From the NCBI GenBank assembly GCA_031277395.1, contig JAITML010000020.1, forward strand, positions 1-64,000: a stretch of 64,000 nucleotides of DNA, written 5' to 3'. Below, piece after piece: positions 42,405-51,374 of the stretch (positions are counted from its first letter, which is position 1; each line of letters starts with the position of its first letter). Source of the DNA: Methylobacillus sp. (lineage in GTDB: Bacteria; Pseudomonadota; Gammaproteobacteria; Burkholderiales; Methylophilaceae). Both the position numbers and the translations under genes were made by a program. Below the pieces are notes generated by a model, which worked only from the letters and a program-made list of their open reading frames with translations, was not told the origin of the DNA and did no database searches.

Positions 42405-42598
42405 TTGGCAGCTTCTTCATTTCCGGTTACGGGTTCCACCACACCGAGTTTCTCCCAGCCTTCGCCGAAAAGCTCGATCGGATGCTGGGTGCGCTCGGTA
42501 CCGTTGCCGCACATCATGGATTGCACCGAGCAATACTTATCGCATCCCCAGCATATGCGTTCGGGATGAGGCGGGTTCAACGGAAACTTTTTCGCCAT
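42401..42598 (-). CDS. DUF3079 small Cys-rich protein
   Basis: 65 residues; the first 45 match the DUF3079 pattern: KKFPLNPPHPERICWGCDKYC, then MMCGNGTERTQHPIELFG. Four Cys (C-x2-C-x3-C-x7-C) could bind zinc or an Fe-S cluster. Function is unknown. It is the first gene of a two-gene unit with rrf2, reading away from the Dnr-type gene across a 141-base divergent spacer. The tail after WEKLG is not conserved as far as I know. Confidence 0.85.
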   Translation of the reverse strand: MAKKFPLNPPHPERICWGCDKYCSVQSMMCGNGTERTQHPIELFGEGWEKLGVVEPVTGNEEAAK

Positions 42599-42624
42599 GA
42601 TTTTTGGGAGTCCGGAGTACGCTT

Positions 42625-42642
42625 GATCAAAGTGGGATCAAA
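42625..42642. promoter_or_regulatory. GATCAAA direct repeat in the divergent regulatory spacer
   Basis: GATCAAA occurs at 42625-42631 and 42636-42642, one helical turn apart; the first overlaps the palindrome TTGATCAA (42623-42630). Half-sites resemble the ATCAA arm of an FNR/Dnr box but the spacing does not fit a canonical box. May control DUF3079-rrf2 or the Dnr-type gene. Confidence 0.35.
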
Positions 42643-42739
42643 ATATACTTTGTCAATGTGGCTGTACATGACTTGAATCAAAAGATGCGCGTTCTGCATA
42701 TCTCCTCTAAGATACTGCTTGAAACACACGAGAATCAAA

Positions 42740-43426
42740 ATGGCACAATTCAATATCCTCCAGCTACTACCCAGATTTCACCTTTTCAGCGCGCTCGCGC
42801 AAAAGCAGTTGGCCTATGTGGCCAACGAGGCGTCACATCTGGCCATACCGCGTGGTGGCATGGTGTTCAATCGCGGGGATACGGCAAGCAATCTTTACAT
42901 GCTGATTTCCGGCCAGATCAAGCTTGCCGTCAATTCGCCGCAAGGTTCTGAAAAAGTGATTTGTTTCATCGGGCCGGGTGAAAGCTTCGGTGAGGCGGTG
43001 ATTTTCCTCGACCAGGCCACCTTCCCTGTGTACGCGCAGGCTACAACCGACTCCCAGTTATTGCTGGTCCCCAAACAGGTCATCTTCACGCTGCTGGAGT
43101 GTGACATGACCGTATCGCGCAAGATGCTGGCCGGGCTTTCGATGCGCAACCGGCAACTGGTGCAGGACATTGAATCGGTCGCCCTGCTCACCTCCACCCA
43201 GCGGCTGATCGGCTATCTGCTGCAAATTGTCGCGGAGGCGGGAGATGCCACGCATGTAACATTGCCCGCGAGCAAAACGATGATCGCCTCGTTGTTGAAT
43301 CTCACGCCGGAGACTCTCTCCCGCACCATGCTCAAATTACAGCAGCAAGGGCTGATCGAAGTTAACGGCAAGAAAATCACCATCATGGACATGTCGGGGC
43401 TGCGCGCCTATGGAACCTTGTCGTGA
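42740..43426 (+). CDS. Crp/Fnr-family regulator, Dnr-like
   Basis: 228 residues: N-terminal cyclic-nucleotide-binding-like barrel (LISGQIKLAVNSPQGSEKVICFIGPGESFGEAVIFLD), dimer helix, and HTH with TMIASLLNLTPETLSRTMLKLQQQGLI, where E-x2-S-R reads TTGA half-sites. The N terminus lacks the FNR [4Fe-4S] Cys set, so it fits the Dnr/NO-haem or related groups. The ATG at 42740 is preferred to an in-frame TTG at 42719. A box for this type of regulator lies just downstream, before the hemerythrin gene. Confidence 0.85.
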   Translation: MAQFNILQLLPRFHLFSALAQKQLAYVANEASHLAIPRGGMVFNRGDTASNLYMLISGQIKLAVNSPQGSEKVICFIGPGESFGEAVIFLDQATFPVYAQATTDSQLLLVPKQVIFTLLECDMTVSRKMLAGLSMRNRQLVQDIESVALLTSTQRLIGYLLQIVAEAGDATHVTLPASKTMIASLLNLTPETLSRTMLKLQQQGLIEVNGKKITIMDMSGLRAYGTLS

Positions 43427-43449
43427 CACAATACAACTTGTCACCATGC

Positions 43450-43463
43450 TTGACCTGCATCAA
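43450..43463 (+). promoter_or_regulatory. FNR/Dnr-type operator upstream of the hemerythrin gene
   Basis: TTGAC-CTGC-ATCAA at 43450-43463 matches the TTGAT-N4-ATCAA consensus at nine of ten positions. A -10-like TAAGTT lies at 43486-43491; a start near 43498 would put the box centre at about -41.5, the class II activation position. The Dnr-like gene sits immediately upstream. Confidence 0.75.
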
Positions 43464-43532
43464 AGAAAAAAATCGCCAGCGAACGTAAGTTTCAAATTCC
43501 GATAGAGAGACCGGTTCCGGCCGGAGGATAGT

Positions 43533-44054
43533 ATGAAAATCGCGCACAAAATAACGCCGCAGATGCGGATGGCGGAGCTCATCGACCTCATCGAAGAAAC
43601 ACACCATACCTTCACCCGATCCGAACTTGCCCGTATCAGCGAACTGATCGAAGATCCCGAAGTCGCTGCGCTTCCGCGCTTACCCGAATTGCGGGCATGT
43701 TTTCAAGCCATAAACAACGATCTCGTCTCGCATCTGCAAAAAGAAGAGCAAATCCTCTTCCCCTATATCGCCCTTCTCGATGACGATATGCGCCCCCTGC
43801 CCTCCTCCTGCTTCAGCAGCGTTGCACAGCCCATGCGCGTGATGATATTCGAGCACAAAACACTTCGGGAGCTGCTGATCACCCTGCGCGCGCTCACCGA
43901 TCATTACCAGCCCAAAGCCGACGATGCGCTGCAGATATTCTTGCTCTACGCCTCCCTCGCGGCGCTGGATGAAGATTTGGTGGAGCATATGCATTGGGAA
44001 GATGATGTGCTTTTTCCGCGCGCGCTGGAGGAAGAAAAGCGGCGGCGAAGCTGA
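43533..44054 (+). CDS. Hemerythrin HHE-domain protein, RIC/YtfE-like
   Basis: 173 residues with the HHE-type di-iron pattern: His in EETHHTF, HLQKEEQILFP, EHKTLREL and HMHWEDDVLFPRA. This order resembles the C-terminal domain of YtfE/ScdA (RIC) proteins that repair NO-damaged iron centres, but the N-terminal ScdA Cys domain is absent. Good ribosome-binding site (GGAGGA, 43523-43528). Probably activated by the Dnr-type protein under NO or low oxygen. Iron binding follows from the motifs; the NO role is inferred. Confidence 0.85.
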   Translation: MKIAHKITPQMRMAELIDLIEETHHTFTRSELARISELIEDPEVAALPRLPELRACFQAINNDLVSHLQKEEQILFPYIALLDDDMRPLPSSCFSSVAQPMRVMIFEHKTLRELLITLRALTDHYQPKADDALQIFLLYASLAALDEDLVEHMHWEDDVLFPRALEEEKRRRS

Positions 44055-44058
44055 TAAT

Positions 44059-44076
44059 TCCCCTTCGGTGAGGGGA
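44059..44076. terminator. Hairpin between the hemerythrin gene and radA
   Basis: TCCCCT (44059-44064) pairs with AGGGGA (44071-44076) over a 6-base loop, directly between converging genes and ending within three bases of the radA stop. No long T run. Confidence 0.5.
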
Positions 44077-44078
44077 AA

Positions 44079-45437
44079 TTACCCCCGCAATACCGCCATC
44101 GCCTGATCCACGCGCTCCACGGCCACGACTTCCAATCCGGAAATCGCTTGTTTGGGCTTGTTGGCTTTGGGGACTATGGCCTTGGTAAAGCCGAGCTTGG
44201 CCGCTTCTTTGAGACGCTCCTGGCCGCGCTGCACAGGGCGCACTTCTCCGGCCAAACCAACCTCACCAAACACTATAAGTTTCTCTTGTAATGGTTTGTT
44301 TTTTAACGAAGAAACAATTGCCATAAGCACGGCTAAATCGGCGGCGGGCTCCGCGATTCTCACGCCGCCCACGGCGTTGATAAAAACATCCTGATCGTAG
44401 CAGGCAACACCTGCATGCCGGTGCAGCACGGCGAGCAGCATCGCGAGCCGGTTTTGTTCCAGCCCCACGCACAAGCGTCTGGGATTGGGCGCGTGTGCCT
44501 CATCCACCAGCGCTTGTACTTCGACCAGTAGCGGCCGCGTACCTTCCTGCGTCACGGTGATGCAGGAGCCGGCGACCTGTTCGGCGTGCTGCGAGAGAAA
44601 AAGCGCAGACGGATTGCTGACTTCGCGCAGGCCTTTTTCAGTCATCGCGAACACGCCCAGTTCGTTGATCGCGCCGAAACGGTTTTTGAACGCGCGCACG
44701 AGGCGGAAACTGGAATTGGGGTCGCCCTCAAAATACAACACGGTATCGACGATGTGCTCCAGCACACGCGGCCCTGCCAGCGCGCCCTCCTTGGTTACAT
44801 GGCCAACCAAAATTACGGTAATGGCCAGCTGTTTGGCAATGCGCGTGAGTTGCGCCGAGCATTCACGCACTTGCGCCACGGAACCGGGCGCAGATTGCAG
44901 CGCCTCGGAATACAGGGTTTGAATCGAGTCGATCACGGCCACATCCGGCTTGTGCGTTTGCAGCATCGCGGTGATTTTTTCAAGATTGATTTCCGCAAGC
45001 AGTTCGACCGGGCTCGCATCCAACCCCAGCCGTTTGGCGCGCATTGCGATTTGGTGCGCCGACTCCTCACCGCTCACATAGACCACGCGCTGCTGATGAC
45101 CGATATGACACAAGGTCTGCAGTAACAGAGTCGATTTACCTATGCCCGGATCGCCGCCGATAAGCACCACGCCGCCCGACACCAAACCACCGCCCAATAC
45201 ACGATCAAATTCCGCGATGCCGGTCGGATGGCGCGGCACCTCCACCGCATCAACTTCTGCGAGCTTTTGCAAACCCGCATTCTGCGGCGCGAGCGCGGCG
45301 AAACGGCTTGCGGACGAGGTTTCCGCAATGGTTTCGACCAGCGTGTTCCATGCATTGCATGCCGGGCATTGCCCCTGCCACTTGGGCGCCTGCCCGCCGC
45401 ATTCGGTGCAGGTATAAACGGTTTTTGCCTTAGCCAT
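44079..45437 (-). CDS. radA: DNA repair protein RadA
   Basis: 452 residues. N-terminal C4 zinc finger ([21 protein letters not shown]), RecA-like ATPase with Walker [15 protein letters not shown] and the RadA-specific KNRFG motif, and a C-terminal Lon-like domain with [16 protein letters not shown]. It promotes branch migration in recombination. ATG at 45437 ([10 protein letters not shown]). A 50-base stretch at 44271-44320 has only 14 G/C. Overlaps alr by eight bases. Confidence 0.96.
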   Translation of the reverse strand: MAKAKTVYTCTECGGQAPKWQGQCPACNAWNTLVETIAETSSASRFAALAPQNAGLQKLAEVDAVEVPRHPTGIAEFDRVLGGGLVSGGVVLIGGDPGIGKSTLLLQTLCHIGHQQRVVYVSGEESAHQIAMRAKRLGLDASPVELLAEINLEKITAMLQTHKPDVAVIDSIQTLYSEALQSAPGSVAQVRECSAQLTRIAKQLAITVILVGHVTKEGALAGPRVLEHIVDTVLYFEGDPNSSFRLVRAFKNRFGAINELGVFAMTEKGLREVSNPSALFLSQHAEQVAGSCITVTQEGTRPLLVEVQALVDEAHAPNPRRLCVGLEQNRLAMLLAVLHRHAGVACYDQDVFINAVGGVRIAEPAADLAVLMAIVSSLKNKPLQEKLIVFGEVGLAGEVRPVQRGQERLKEAAKLGFTKAIVPKANKPKQAISGLEVVAVERVDQAMAVLRG

Positions 45438-46500
45438 GTTCTTTGAATGGAACCCGCGCCGCCACGGCGCACAATAATTCATACCCTATCGTGCCGCACA
45501 TTTGCGCCACCGCATCAACCGGCACCTGTTTGCCCCATAATTCAACGGGGCTGCCGATGGCGGCTTCGGGAATATCGCTTATATCCACGCCCAGCATATC
45601 CATTGAAACCCGTCCCAGCGTGCGCGTCATTTTTCCAGCCACGGCAATCGGCGTGCCGGTCGGCGCGTGGCGCGGATAGCCGTCGGCATAGCCACAGGCG
45701 ACCGTGCCTACGCGCATGGGTTTTTCTGCAATAAAACAACGGCCATAACCTATTCCATCTCCGGCCTGCAACGTCTGCACCGCAATGACTTCACTCTGAA
45801 ATGTCATCGCGGGTTGCAAATCATGTTGCGCCGCGCTTTCACGCGTGAACGGCGTGGCACCGTACAGCATGATGCCGGGGCGTACCCAGTCCACGCAGGT
45901 TTTCGGATAACGCAGAATCGCAGCGGAATTGGCCAGTGTGCGCGGCGCACTGATGCCATCGGTCAGTTGCTTGAACAACGTCAACTGGTCGGCAATGCCC
46001 GGGGCTTCATCCGCCGTGGCGAAGTGCGTCATCAAGGTGATTGCATTCACTGCCTTGCAAATACGTAGGCGTTCGTAAAAATTTGGGAAGTCTTTGTCGG
46101 CCACGCCCAACCGGTTCATGCCGGTGTTGATCTTGAGGAAAACATCCAGCGGCGGCAAATCATGCGCTACTTCCAGCATCCGCAATTGCGGCTCGGAATG
46201 CACAACCACGGAAATGTGATGCCGCGCTGCCAATGGCAATTCATCGGCTTCGAACAGCCCTTCCAATGCAAGCAGCGTTTGCTGAAACCCAGCTTCGCGC
46301 AATGTCACGGCTTCCGCCAGCGACAGTACGCCAAAGCCATCCGCATCCTTCAAGGCTTGCGCCACACGCAGCATGCCATGCCCGTAGCCGTTGGCTTTGA
46401 TAACCGCCAGTATTTTGGAATGCGGCGCATGACGCCGCGCGACCATGAGATTGTGACGCAGCGCGTCAGTGTGGATGATGGCCTGGATGGGGCGTGTCAT
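45430..46500 (-). CDS. alr: Alanine racemase
   Basis: 356-residue PLP enzyme making D-alanine for peptidoglycan. PLP Lys lies in [12 protein letters not shown]; catalytic Tyr in [21 protein letters not shown] is the C-terminal signature. ATG at 46500 ([10 protein letters not shown]) is chosen over an upstream start at 46563 that would run into dnaB. Its start lies ten bases after the dnaB stop. Confidence 0.95.
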   Translation of the reverse strand: MTRPIQAIIHTDALRHNLMVARRHAPHSKILAVIKANGYGHGMLRVAQALKDADGFGVLSLAEAVTLREAGFQQTLLALEGLFEADELPLAARHHISVVVHSEPQLRMLEVAHDLPPLDVFLKINTGMNRLGVADKDFPNFYERLRICKAVNAITLMTHFATADEAPGIADQLTLFKQLTDGISAPRTLANSAAILRYPKTCVDWVRPGIMLYGATPFTRESAAQHDLQPAMTFQSEVIAVQTLQAGDGIGYGRCFIAEKPMRVGTVACGYADGYPRHAPTGTPIAVAGKMTRTLGRVSMDMLGVDISDIPEAAIGSPVELWGKQVPVDAVAQMCGTIGYELLCAVAARVPFKEHG

Positions 46501-46510
46501 GCCGAGCGCG

Positions 46511-47896
46511 TCATGTCGGATAATCATCCGCACCGTAGCTGTTGCCGCCCGCGAAATTTTCAAAGCGGGTGTGTTCGCCGAGGAAGGTCATGCGCACGGT
46601 GCCTATGGGGCCGTTACGCTGTTTGCCGATGATGATTTCCGCTGTGCCTTTGTCCGGGCTGTCAGCGTTGTAAACTTCATCGCGATAGATGAACAAAATC
46701 AGGTCGGCGTCCTGCTCAATGGCGCCCGACTCGCGCAGATCCGACATTACGGGACGCTTGTTCGGACGCTGTTCCAGCCCGCGGTTAAGCTGCGAAAGCG
46801 CGACCACCGGCACATCCAGCTCCTTCGCGAGCGCCTTGAGCGAACGCGAGATTTCCGAGATTTCCGTCGCGCGATTTTCGCCGGGGCGTGTTGCGGTCAT
46901 CAGTTGCAAATAATCAACGACGATCAAACCGAGCTTGCCGACCTGGCGGTGCAAGCGCCGCGCGCGCGCGCGTACTTCGAGCGCGTTGAGGCCTGCACTT
47001 TCATCAATGAAAATCGGCGCGTCATTGAGCTTGCCGAGCGCGGTAGTGAGCCGTACCCAATCTTCATCTTCAAGACGGCCAGTGCGCATGTGATGCTGAT
47101 CGAGCCGTCCGACGGAGCCTATCATGCGCATCGCAAGCTGCGCCGCACCCATTTCCATGGAAAATACCGCCACCGGCAAGCCGGATTCCAGCGCCACATT
47201 TTCAGCAATATTGAGCGAAAGCGCGGTCTTGCCCATGGAAGGACGCCCCGCGACAATCACCAAATCGCCCGGCTGCAGGCCAGAAGTCTTGGAATCGAGA
47301 TCGGAAAAACCGGTGGCCACGCCGGTCACGTCGCTGGGATTTTCGCGCTGGAATAACCGGTCGATGCGGTCGGCCACCTGCGGCAACAGCGTTTTTATAT
47401 CGACAAAGCCTTCGGCGCTGCGCTTGCCGCCTTCGGCCAGCGAAAAAATTCTGGCTTCCGCCTCGTCCAGCAATTGCGCCGCATCCTTGCCCTGCGGATT
47501 GAACGCGCTTTCGGCAATCCCGGAGCCGACTTCGACCAGATTGCGCATGATCGCCCGCTCGCGCACGATCTCGGCATAACGGCGGATATTCGCGGCAGAA
47601 GGCGTACTCTGCGCAAGCACGCCGAGATAAGCGATGCCGCCCACGCTGCTGAGCTCCGCAGTACTATCCAGCGACTCCGCCACAGTCACGATATCGGCGG
47701 GCTTGCTCTGCTCAATGAGGCGGCTGATATGTTCGTAGATGACGCGATGATCGTGGCGATAAAAATCGGTAGCGGCGATCAGATCCGCCACTTTGTCGAG
47801 CGCCTCGTTTTCAAGCAGCAAGCCGCCCAGCAGGGATTGCTCGGCCTCGACCGAATGCGGGGGAAGTTTAAGGGATGTGAGCGTGTCGTCGGCCAT
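46511..47896 (-). CDS. dnaB: Replicative DNA helicase DnaB
   Basis: 461-residue hexameric helicase. N-terminal domain from [15 protein letters not shown], linker, and RecA-like domain with Walker [28 protein letters not shown] and [17 protein letters not shown]. No intein. The ATG lies five bases after a perfect TATAAT (47907-47902 on the minus strand) with no Shine-Dalgarno sequence, so the message might be leaderless. Heads a dnaB-alr-radA run. Confidence 0.97.
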   Translation of the reverse strand: MADDTLTSLKLPPHSVEAEQSLLGGLLLENEALDKVADLIAATDFYRHDHRVIYEHISRLIEQSKPADIVTVAESLDSTAELSSVGGIAYLGVLAQSTPSAANIRRYAEIVRERAIMRNLVEVGSGIAESAFNPQGKDAAQLLDEAEARIFSLAEGGKRSAEGFVDIKTLLPQVADRIDRLFQRENPSDVTGVATGFSDLDSKTSGLQPGDLVIVAGRPSMGKTALSLNIAENVALESGLPVAVFSMEMGAAQLAMRMIGSVGRLDQHHMRTGRLEDEDWVRLTTALGKLNDAPIFIDESAGLNALEVRARARRLHRQVGKLGLIVVDYLQLMTATRPGENRATEISEISRSLKALAKELDVPVVALSQLNRGLEQRPNKRPVMSDLRESGAIEQDADLILFIYRDEVYNADSPDKGTAEIIIGKQRNGPIGTVRMTFLGEHTRFENFAGGNSYGADDYPT

Positions 47897-47901
47897 GCTG
47901 G

Positions 47902-47907
47902 ATTATA
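47902..47907 (-). promoter_or_regulatory. TATAAT directly before dnaB
   Basis: A perfect -10 hexamer on the minus strand ends five bases before the dnaB ATG. If it is used, transcription would begin at or beside the A of ATG. The -35 region at 17-base spacing (GGTCGA) is poor, so use is unproven. Confidence 0.35.
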
Positions 47908-47944
47908 ACGCAAGCCGTTCGCTTTCGACCCGGCACGAAAAATG

Positions 47945-47970
47945 AAAAAGGCTGCCGAAGCAGCCTTTTT
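47945..47970. terminator. Intrinsic terminator of the rpsF-priB-rpsR-rplI operon
   Basis: AAAAAGGCTGC (47945-47955) and GCAGCCTTTTT (47960-47970) form a perfect 11-bp stem with a CGAA tetraloop, 22 bases after the rplI stop on the minus strand. Both arms end in A or T runs, so it can act in either direction. Confidence 0.9.
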
Positions 47971-47991
47971 CTGTTACCGCGAACTACCTGA

Positions 47992-48438
47992 TTACTCGCC
48001 CAGCACGGAGATGGTGATATCTACCACAGCGTCGGCGTGCAACGCGATGCTGACAGGGTGATCGCCTATGGTTTTAAGCGGGCCGTTGGGCATGCGGATT
48101 TCGGATTTGTGGATTTCAAAGCCTTGCGCGGTGAGCGCTTCGGCAATGTCGTGATTGGTCACGGAGCCGAATAAACGGCCATCCACACCGGCTTTCTGCG
48201 TGAGTTGCAGCATGAAACCGGCGATCTTCTCAGCGCGCGCCTGGGCGGCGGCAAGGATTTCGGCCTGTTTCTTTTCCAGTTCGGCGCGGCGAGCGGCAAA
48301 TTCGGCCTTGTTGGCTTCGGTCGCGCGCTTGGCTTTGCCTTGCGGGATGAGGAAGTTGCGGCCATAGCCGTCCTTGACCTTGACGATATCGCCCAGGGTG
48401 CCCAGATTGGTGACTTTTTCGAGCAGAATGACTTGCAT
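47992..48438 (-). CDS. rplI: 50S ribosomal protein L9
   Basis: 148 residues. N-terminal domain [32 protein letters not shown] with the conserved linker helix and C-terminal domain ending [18 protein letters not shown]. Last gene of the S6 operon, 15 bases after rpsR. Confidence 0.97.
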   Translation of the reverse strand: MQVILLEKVTNLGTLGDIVKVKDGYGRNFLIPQGKAKRATEANKAEFAARRAELEKKQAEILAAAQARAEKIAGFMLQLTQKAGVDGRLFGSVTNHDIAEALTAQGFEIHKSEIRMPNGPLKTIGDHPVSIALHADAVVDITISVLGE

Positions 48439-48453
48439 TGTGATGACTCCCTC

Positions 48454-48681
48454 TTAGTGCTTGTCGCAGTAAGGCATCAGGGCCAGGAAACGGGCGCGCT
48501 TGATGGCCGTGGTCAGTTGGCGCTGATAGCGGGCTTTGGTACCCGTAATGCGCGCAGGAATGATTTTTCCGTTTTCATTGATGAAGTCTTTCAGCAGATC
48601 GACATCCTTGTAATCGACTTCCTTGATGCCCTCTGCCGAAAAACGGCAGTAGCGGCGGCGGCGGAACATATCGCGTGACAT
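48454..48681 (-). CDS. rpsR: 30S ribosomal protein S18
   Basis: 75 residues with [11 protein letters not shown] and [29 protein letters not shown] in the usual order. Binds S6 on the small subunit. Three bases after priB. Confidence 0.98.
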   Translation of the reverse strand: MSRDMFRRRRYCRFSAEGIKEVDYKDVDLLKDFINENGKIIPARITGTKARYQRQLTTAIKRARFLALMPYCDKH

Positions 48682-48684
48682 GAT

Positions 48685-48987
48685 TTAACCTTTCTCAATA
48701 ATCTCTAATTCGTTTATGTGCAGTTTTAACTGGCGGCTGTTGCGGCTTCCCCGGTTGAGAAATCCCGCGACCCGGATCCTGTTCCCCGGCTTGAGCGTTT
48801 TGGCCTGCTCGGCCAGTTGCGCCATTGCCACAACGGGAACTTCGCATTCTGTCTGTCTTTTCATGCCCGCTTCGCTTTGTTGCGAAACATGTTTGAGCGT
48901 GAATGCAAGAAGCGGAATGCCTGCCGGGGTGTAACGCAGATCGGCGACTTCCGTCACCTCGCCACTCAGCAGCAGCCGGTTATCCAC
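48685..48987 (-). CDS. priB: Primosomal replication protein N (PriB)
   Basis: 100-residue OB-fold protein of the replication restart primosome (NRLLLSGEVTEVADLRYTPAGIPLLAF at the start, HINELEII at the end). It binds ssDNA and PriA. Its place between rpsF and rpsR is the standard proteobacterial order and confirms the weakly conserved sequence. Confidence 0.93.
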   Translation of the reverse strand: MDNRLLLSGEVTEVADLRYTPAGIPLLAFTLKHVSQQSEAGMKRQTECEVPVVAMAQLAEQAKTLKPGNRIRVAGFLNRGSRNSRQLKLHINELEIIEKG

Positions 48988-48994
48988 GTGCTGC

Positions 48995-49381
48995 TCAAGC
49001 CTCGATGGCTTCTTCCGCAGCTTCCTCCGATGCGTCTTCCTTGTTCAGTACAGACTTGGCTTTTTCTTCCTTCATCATCGGCGAAGGCGCGATTACCGCT
49101 TCCTTCATTGCGACGGTCAGGTGACGCAGCACGGCATCGTTGAACTTGAATGCGTTTTCCAGCTCGGCCAGCACTTCCTGACCGCACTCAATGTTCATGA
49201 GCACATAGTGCGCCTTGTGGATTTTCTGGATCGGATAAGACAGTTGGCGACGCCCCCAGTCTTCCAGGCGGTGCAAGGTACCGCCGCCGGTGGTCACAAG
49301 CGTGCGATAACGCTCGATCATTGCAGGCACCTGCTCGCTCTGATCCGGATGAACGATGAATACAACTTCATAATGTCGCAT
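48995..49381 (-). CDS. rpsF: 30S ribosomal protein S6
   Basis: 128 residues: [50 protein letters not shown] and LKFND-type [13 protein letters not shown]. Acidic tail as in other S6. ATG at 49381 follows AAGGAG; an upstream in-frame start at 49432 lies in the leader hairpin region. Confidence 0.97.
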   Translation of the reverse strand: MRHYEVVFIVHPDQSEQVPAMIERYRTLVTTGGGTLHRLEDWGRRQLSYPIQKIHKAHYVLMNIECGQEVLAELENAFKFNDAVLRHLTVAMKEAVIAPSPMMKEEKAKSVLNKEDASEEAAEEAIEA

Positions 49382-49402
49382 AAATTCTCCTTGTGGATTA
49401 AA

Positions 49403-49430
49403 GCCGCCTGTTATGCGAAAACAGTGCGGC
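49403..49430 (-). promoter_or_regulatory. rpsF 5' leader hairpin
   Basis: GCCGC-CTGTT (49403-49412) pairs with AACAG-GCGGC (49420-49430, one bulged base at 49425) around a 7-base loop, 22 bases before the rpsF ATG on the minus strand. S6:S18 is known to bind its own leader in many bacteria; whether this hairpin is that site is inferred from position. Confidence 0.5.
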
Positions 49431-49450
49431 AAGGGGTTGAAGAGCGCAGG

Positions 49451-49479
49451 ATTGTAGTGGAATTTCGTTTGGAAATCAA
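49451..49479 (-). promoter_or_regulatory. Sigma-70 promoter of the rpsF operon
   Basis: Minus strand TTGATT (49479-49474) and TACAAT (49456-49451) are spaced by 17 bases, about 70 bases before rpsF. One or two mismatches per hexamer; it is the best promoter match in the gap. Confidence 0.75.
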
Positions 49480-49494
49480 ACTGCTTTGATTATT

Positions 49495-49875
49495 TCAATT
49501 TCTCAACAAATGCACTGTCCAGATTCCTAGCCCCGTCAGCGCAAGCGAGCCCAGCAGATGCAGGGAAATGTGCGCGGCGAGCAGGCCGTAGTGCTCTCGC
49601 TGGAGCAACGAGATGGCTTCGGCGGAAAAAGTTGAAAATGTAGTCAATCCACCGAGAAAGCCGGTCATGGCAAACAAGCGGGTTTCCAGCGAAAGGCTGG
49701 GCAGCATGGCCATGCAGATGCCGATGAAATAACCGCCGACGAGATTGGCGGCGAGCGTTCCGCTGGAATACGGCAAAGCGGGGAACAGCGGGTTCAGCAG
49801 CAGCCCCAAACCCCAACGCATCCAGGCTCCAAGCGCTGCACCTATGCCTACGGCGGCGAATCCGGCTATGCTCAT
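49495..49875 (-). CDS. crcB: Fluoride ion exporter CrcB/Fluc
   Basis: 126 residues with four hydrophobic helices. Family marks: GAALGAWMRWGLGLLL, GTLAANLVGGYFIG with the pore Asn, and GFLGGLTTFSTFSAEA with the Phe/Thr/Ser track. Functions as a dual-topology dimer. Its ATG overlaps the zwf stop (ATGA); no crcB-type fluoride riboswitch precedes it, since the upstream sequence is zwf coding. Confidence 0.95.
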   Translation of the reverse strand: MSIAGFAAVGIGAALGAWMRWGLGLLLNPLFPALPYSSGTLAANLVGGYFIGICMAMLPSLSLETRLFAMTGFLGGLTTFSTFSAEAISLLQREHYGLLAAHISLHLLGSLALTGLGIWTVHLLRN

Positions 49876-51356
49876 CAGTCGTTACGCCATTCCTGATCGC
49901 TGCACTCGAACAGTTTTTCCGTGTCGGGGCCCCAGCTTCCAGCGGGATAGTCGCTGATCGGCGCGGTGTTTTTCGCCCAGGCTTTCTGGATATTATCGAC
50001 CACGCGCCATGCCCATTCCACTTCGTCGAAGCGGATGAACAGCGTCTTGTCGCCGCGTATCACGTCCAGCAGCAACGCCTGATACGCTTCCAGCGGTTTT
50101 TCGTCAGCCTGCCGATAAGAGGCGTTGAGCGATACCATGCGGGTTTTCATGCCCAGCCCCGGCGCGCGCACATGCATTTCCATGTGCATATCCTCGGTCG
50201 GTTGCAGCGTCAGATAAATCCAGTTTGGCTCGATTTCTTCCAGATCACCTTCGTGGAACAGATGCTGCGGCGGATGCCGGAAACGGATCGCAATTGTGGA
50301 TTGTGTTTTCGCCATGCGCTTGCCGGTACGCAGATAAAACGGCACGCCGCGCCAGCGCCAGTTGTCGATATGAAATGTGGCAGCGACATAGGTTTCCATA
50401 TTGGAATCCTCGGACACGCCCTCTTCTTCCATGTAACCCTTCACCGGCTGCCCCTTGATGGAACCTGCGGCGTAGCGCGCTCGCACGACCTGATTCTCCA
50501 CCTGATCAACCGGAATGATGCGCATGGATTTCAGCACCTTGACCTTTTCGTCACGCACCGAGTCGGCTTCCATCGAGGCCGGCGGCTCCATCGCAACCAC
50601 GGTCAGCAGTTGCATCAAATGATTTTGCAGCATGTCGCGCATCGCGCCGCCGGATTTGTCATAGTAGTCGGCACGCGTGCCTATGCCGAGATCTTCCGCC
50701 ACGGTGATTTGCACATGGTTGATGAAGTTGCGGTTCCACAACGGTTCCATCAGCGTGTTGGCGAAACGGAACACGAGCAGATTCTGCACGGTTTCCTTGC
50801 CGAGATAATGGTCGATGCGGTAAATCTGTTCTTCGCTGAAATGCTTGTGCAGTACGCGGTTGAGTTCCTGCGCGGTTTCGAGGTCGGTGCCGAAAGGTTT
50901 TTCGACAACAATGCGGTGCAGGCCGAGCGGGCGGGAAAATCCGAATTCATCCAGATAGTTGATGACCGTGTTGAAATCTCTCGGGATGATGGAAAGATAA
51001 AACACGATATGGCTTTCGGGCGCAGCTTTTTTGGCAAGACAATCCTTGAGCCTTTGATAAAGATTGGCATCGCGCAAATCGCCCATGAAGTAAGTAAAAC
51101 GCTGGGCAAAACGGGCGGCGATGGCCGCATCAACCTTGTCGCCGAATTTGTCGCGCAGCACTTTGTCGACATGCTCTCTCCAGCTTTCCGTGCTATGTTC
51201 CTGACGGCCGAGCGCCAGAATATTCATCGTCACGGGAATGCGCCCCGCGACTTCAAGGTTGTACAGCGAAGGAATCAGTTTGATCGTGGCCAGATTTCCG
51301 GTCGCACCGAAAATGACGAAATGACACGGTGGTGAAAGTGTCTCTTGCTTGCTCAT
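49875..51356 (-). CDS. zwf: Glucose-6-phosphate 1-dehydrogenase
   Basis: 493 residues. N-terminal [20 protein letters not shown] (NADP fold) and active-site [21 protein letters not shown]; binding block [24 protein letters not shown] follows. First step of the oxidative pentose phosphate or Entner-Doudoroff route. Follows gnd by 18 bases and precedes crcB. Confidence 0.96.
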   Translation of the reverse strand: MSKQETLSPPCHFVIFGATGNLATIKLIPSLYNLEVAGRIPVTMNILALGRQEHSTESWREHVDKVLRDKFGDKVDAAIAARFAQRFTYFMGDLRDANLYQRLKDCLAKKAAPESHIVFYLSIIPRDFNTVINYLDEFGFSRPLGLHRIVVEKPFGTDLETAQELNRVLHKHFSEEQIYRIDHYLGKETVQNLLVFRFANTLMEPLWNRNFINHVQITVAEDLGIGTRADYYDKSGGAMRDMLQNHLMQLLTVVAMEPPASMEADSVRDEKVKVLKSMRIIPVDQVENQVVRARYAAGSIKGQPVKGYMEEEGVSEDSNMETYVAATFHIDNWRWRGVPFYLRTGKRMAKTQSTIAIRFRHPPQHLFHEGDLEEIEPNWIYLTLQPTEDMHMEMHVRAPGLGMKTRMVSLNASYRQADEKPLEAYQALLLDVIRGDKTLFIRFDEVEWAWRVVDNIQKAWAKNTAPISDYPAGSWGPDTEKLFECSDQEWRND

Positions 51357-51374
51357 TTTTATATCTCCTGTGTT

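Noticed and set aside
41826-42569. 247-codon plus-strand frame opposite rrf2 and DUF3079
   Set aside because: The minus strand holds two recognisable families in this interval; the plus frame has no domain.
49382-49494. Fluoride riboswitch near crcB
   Set aside because: This gap is downstream of crcB on its strand and belongs to the rpsF promoter and leader; upstream of crcB is zwf coding sequence.
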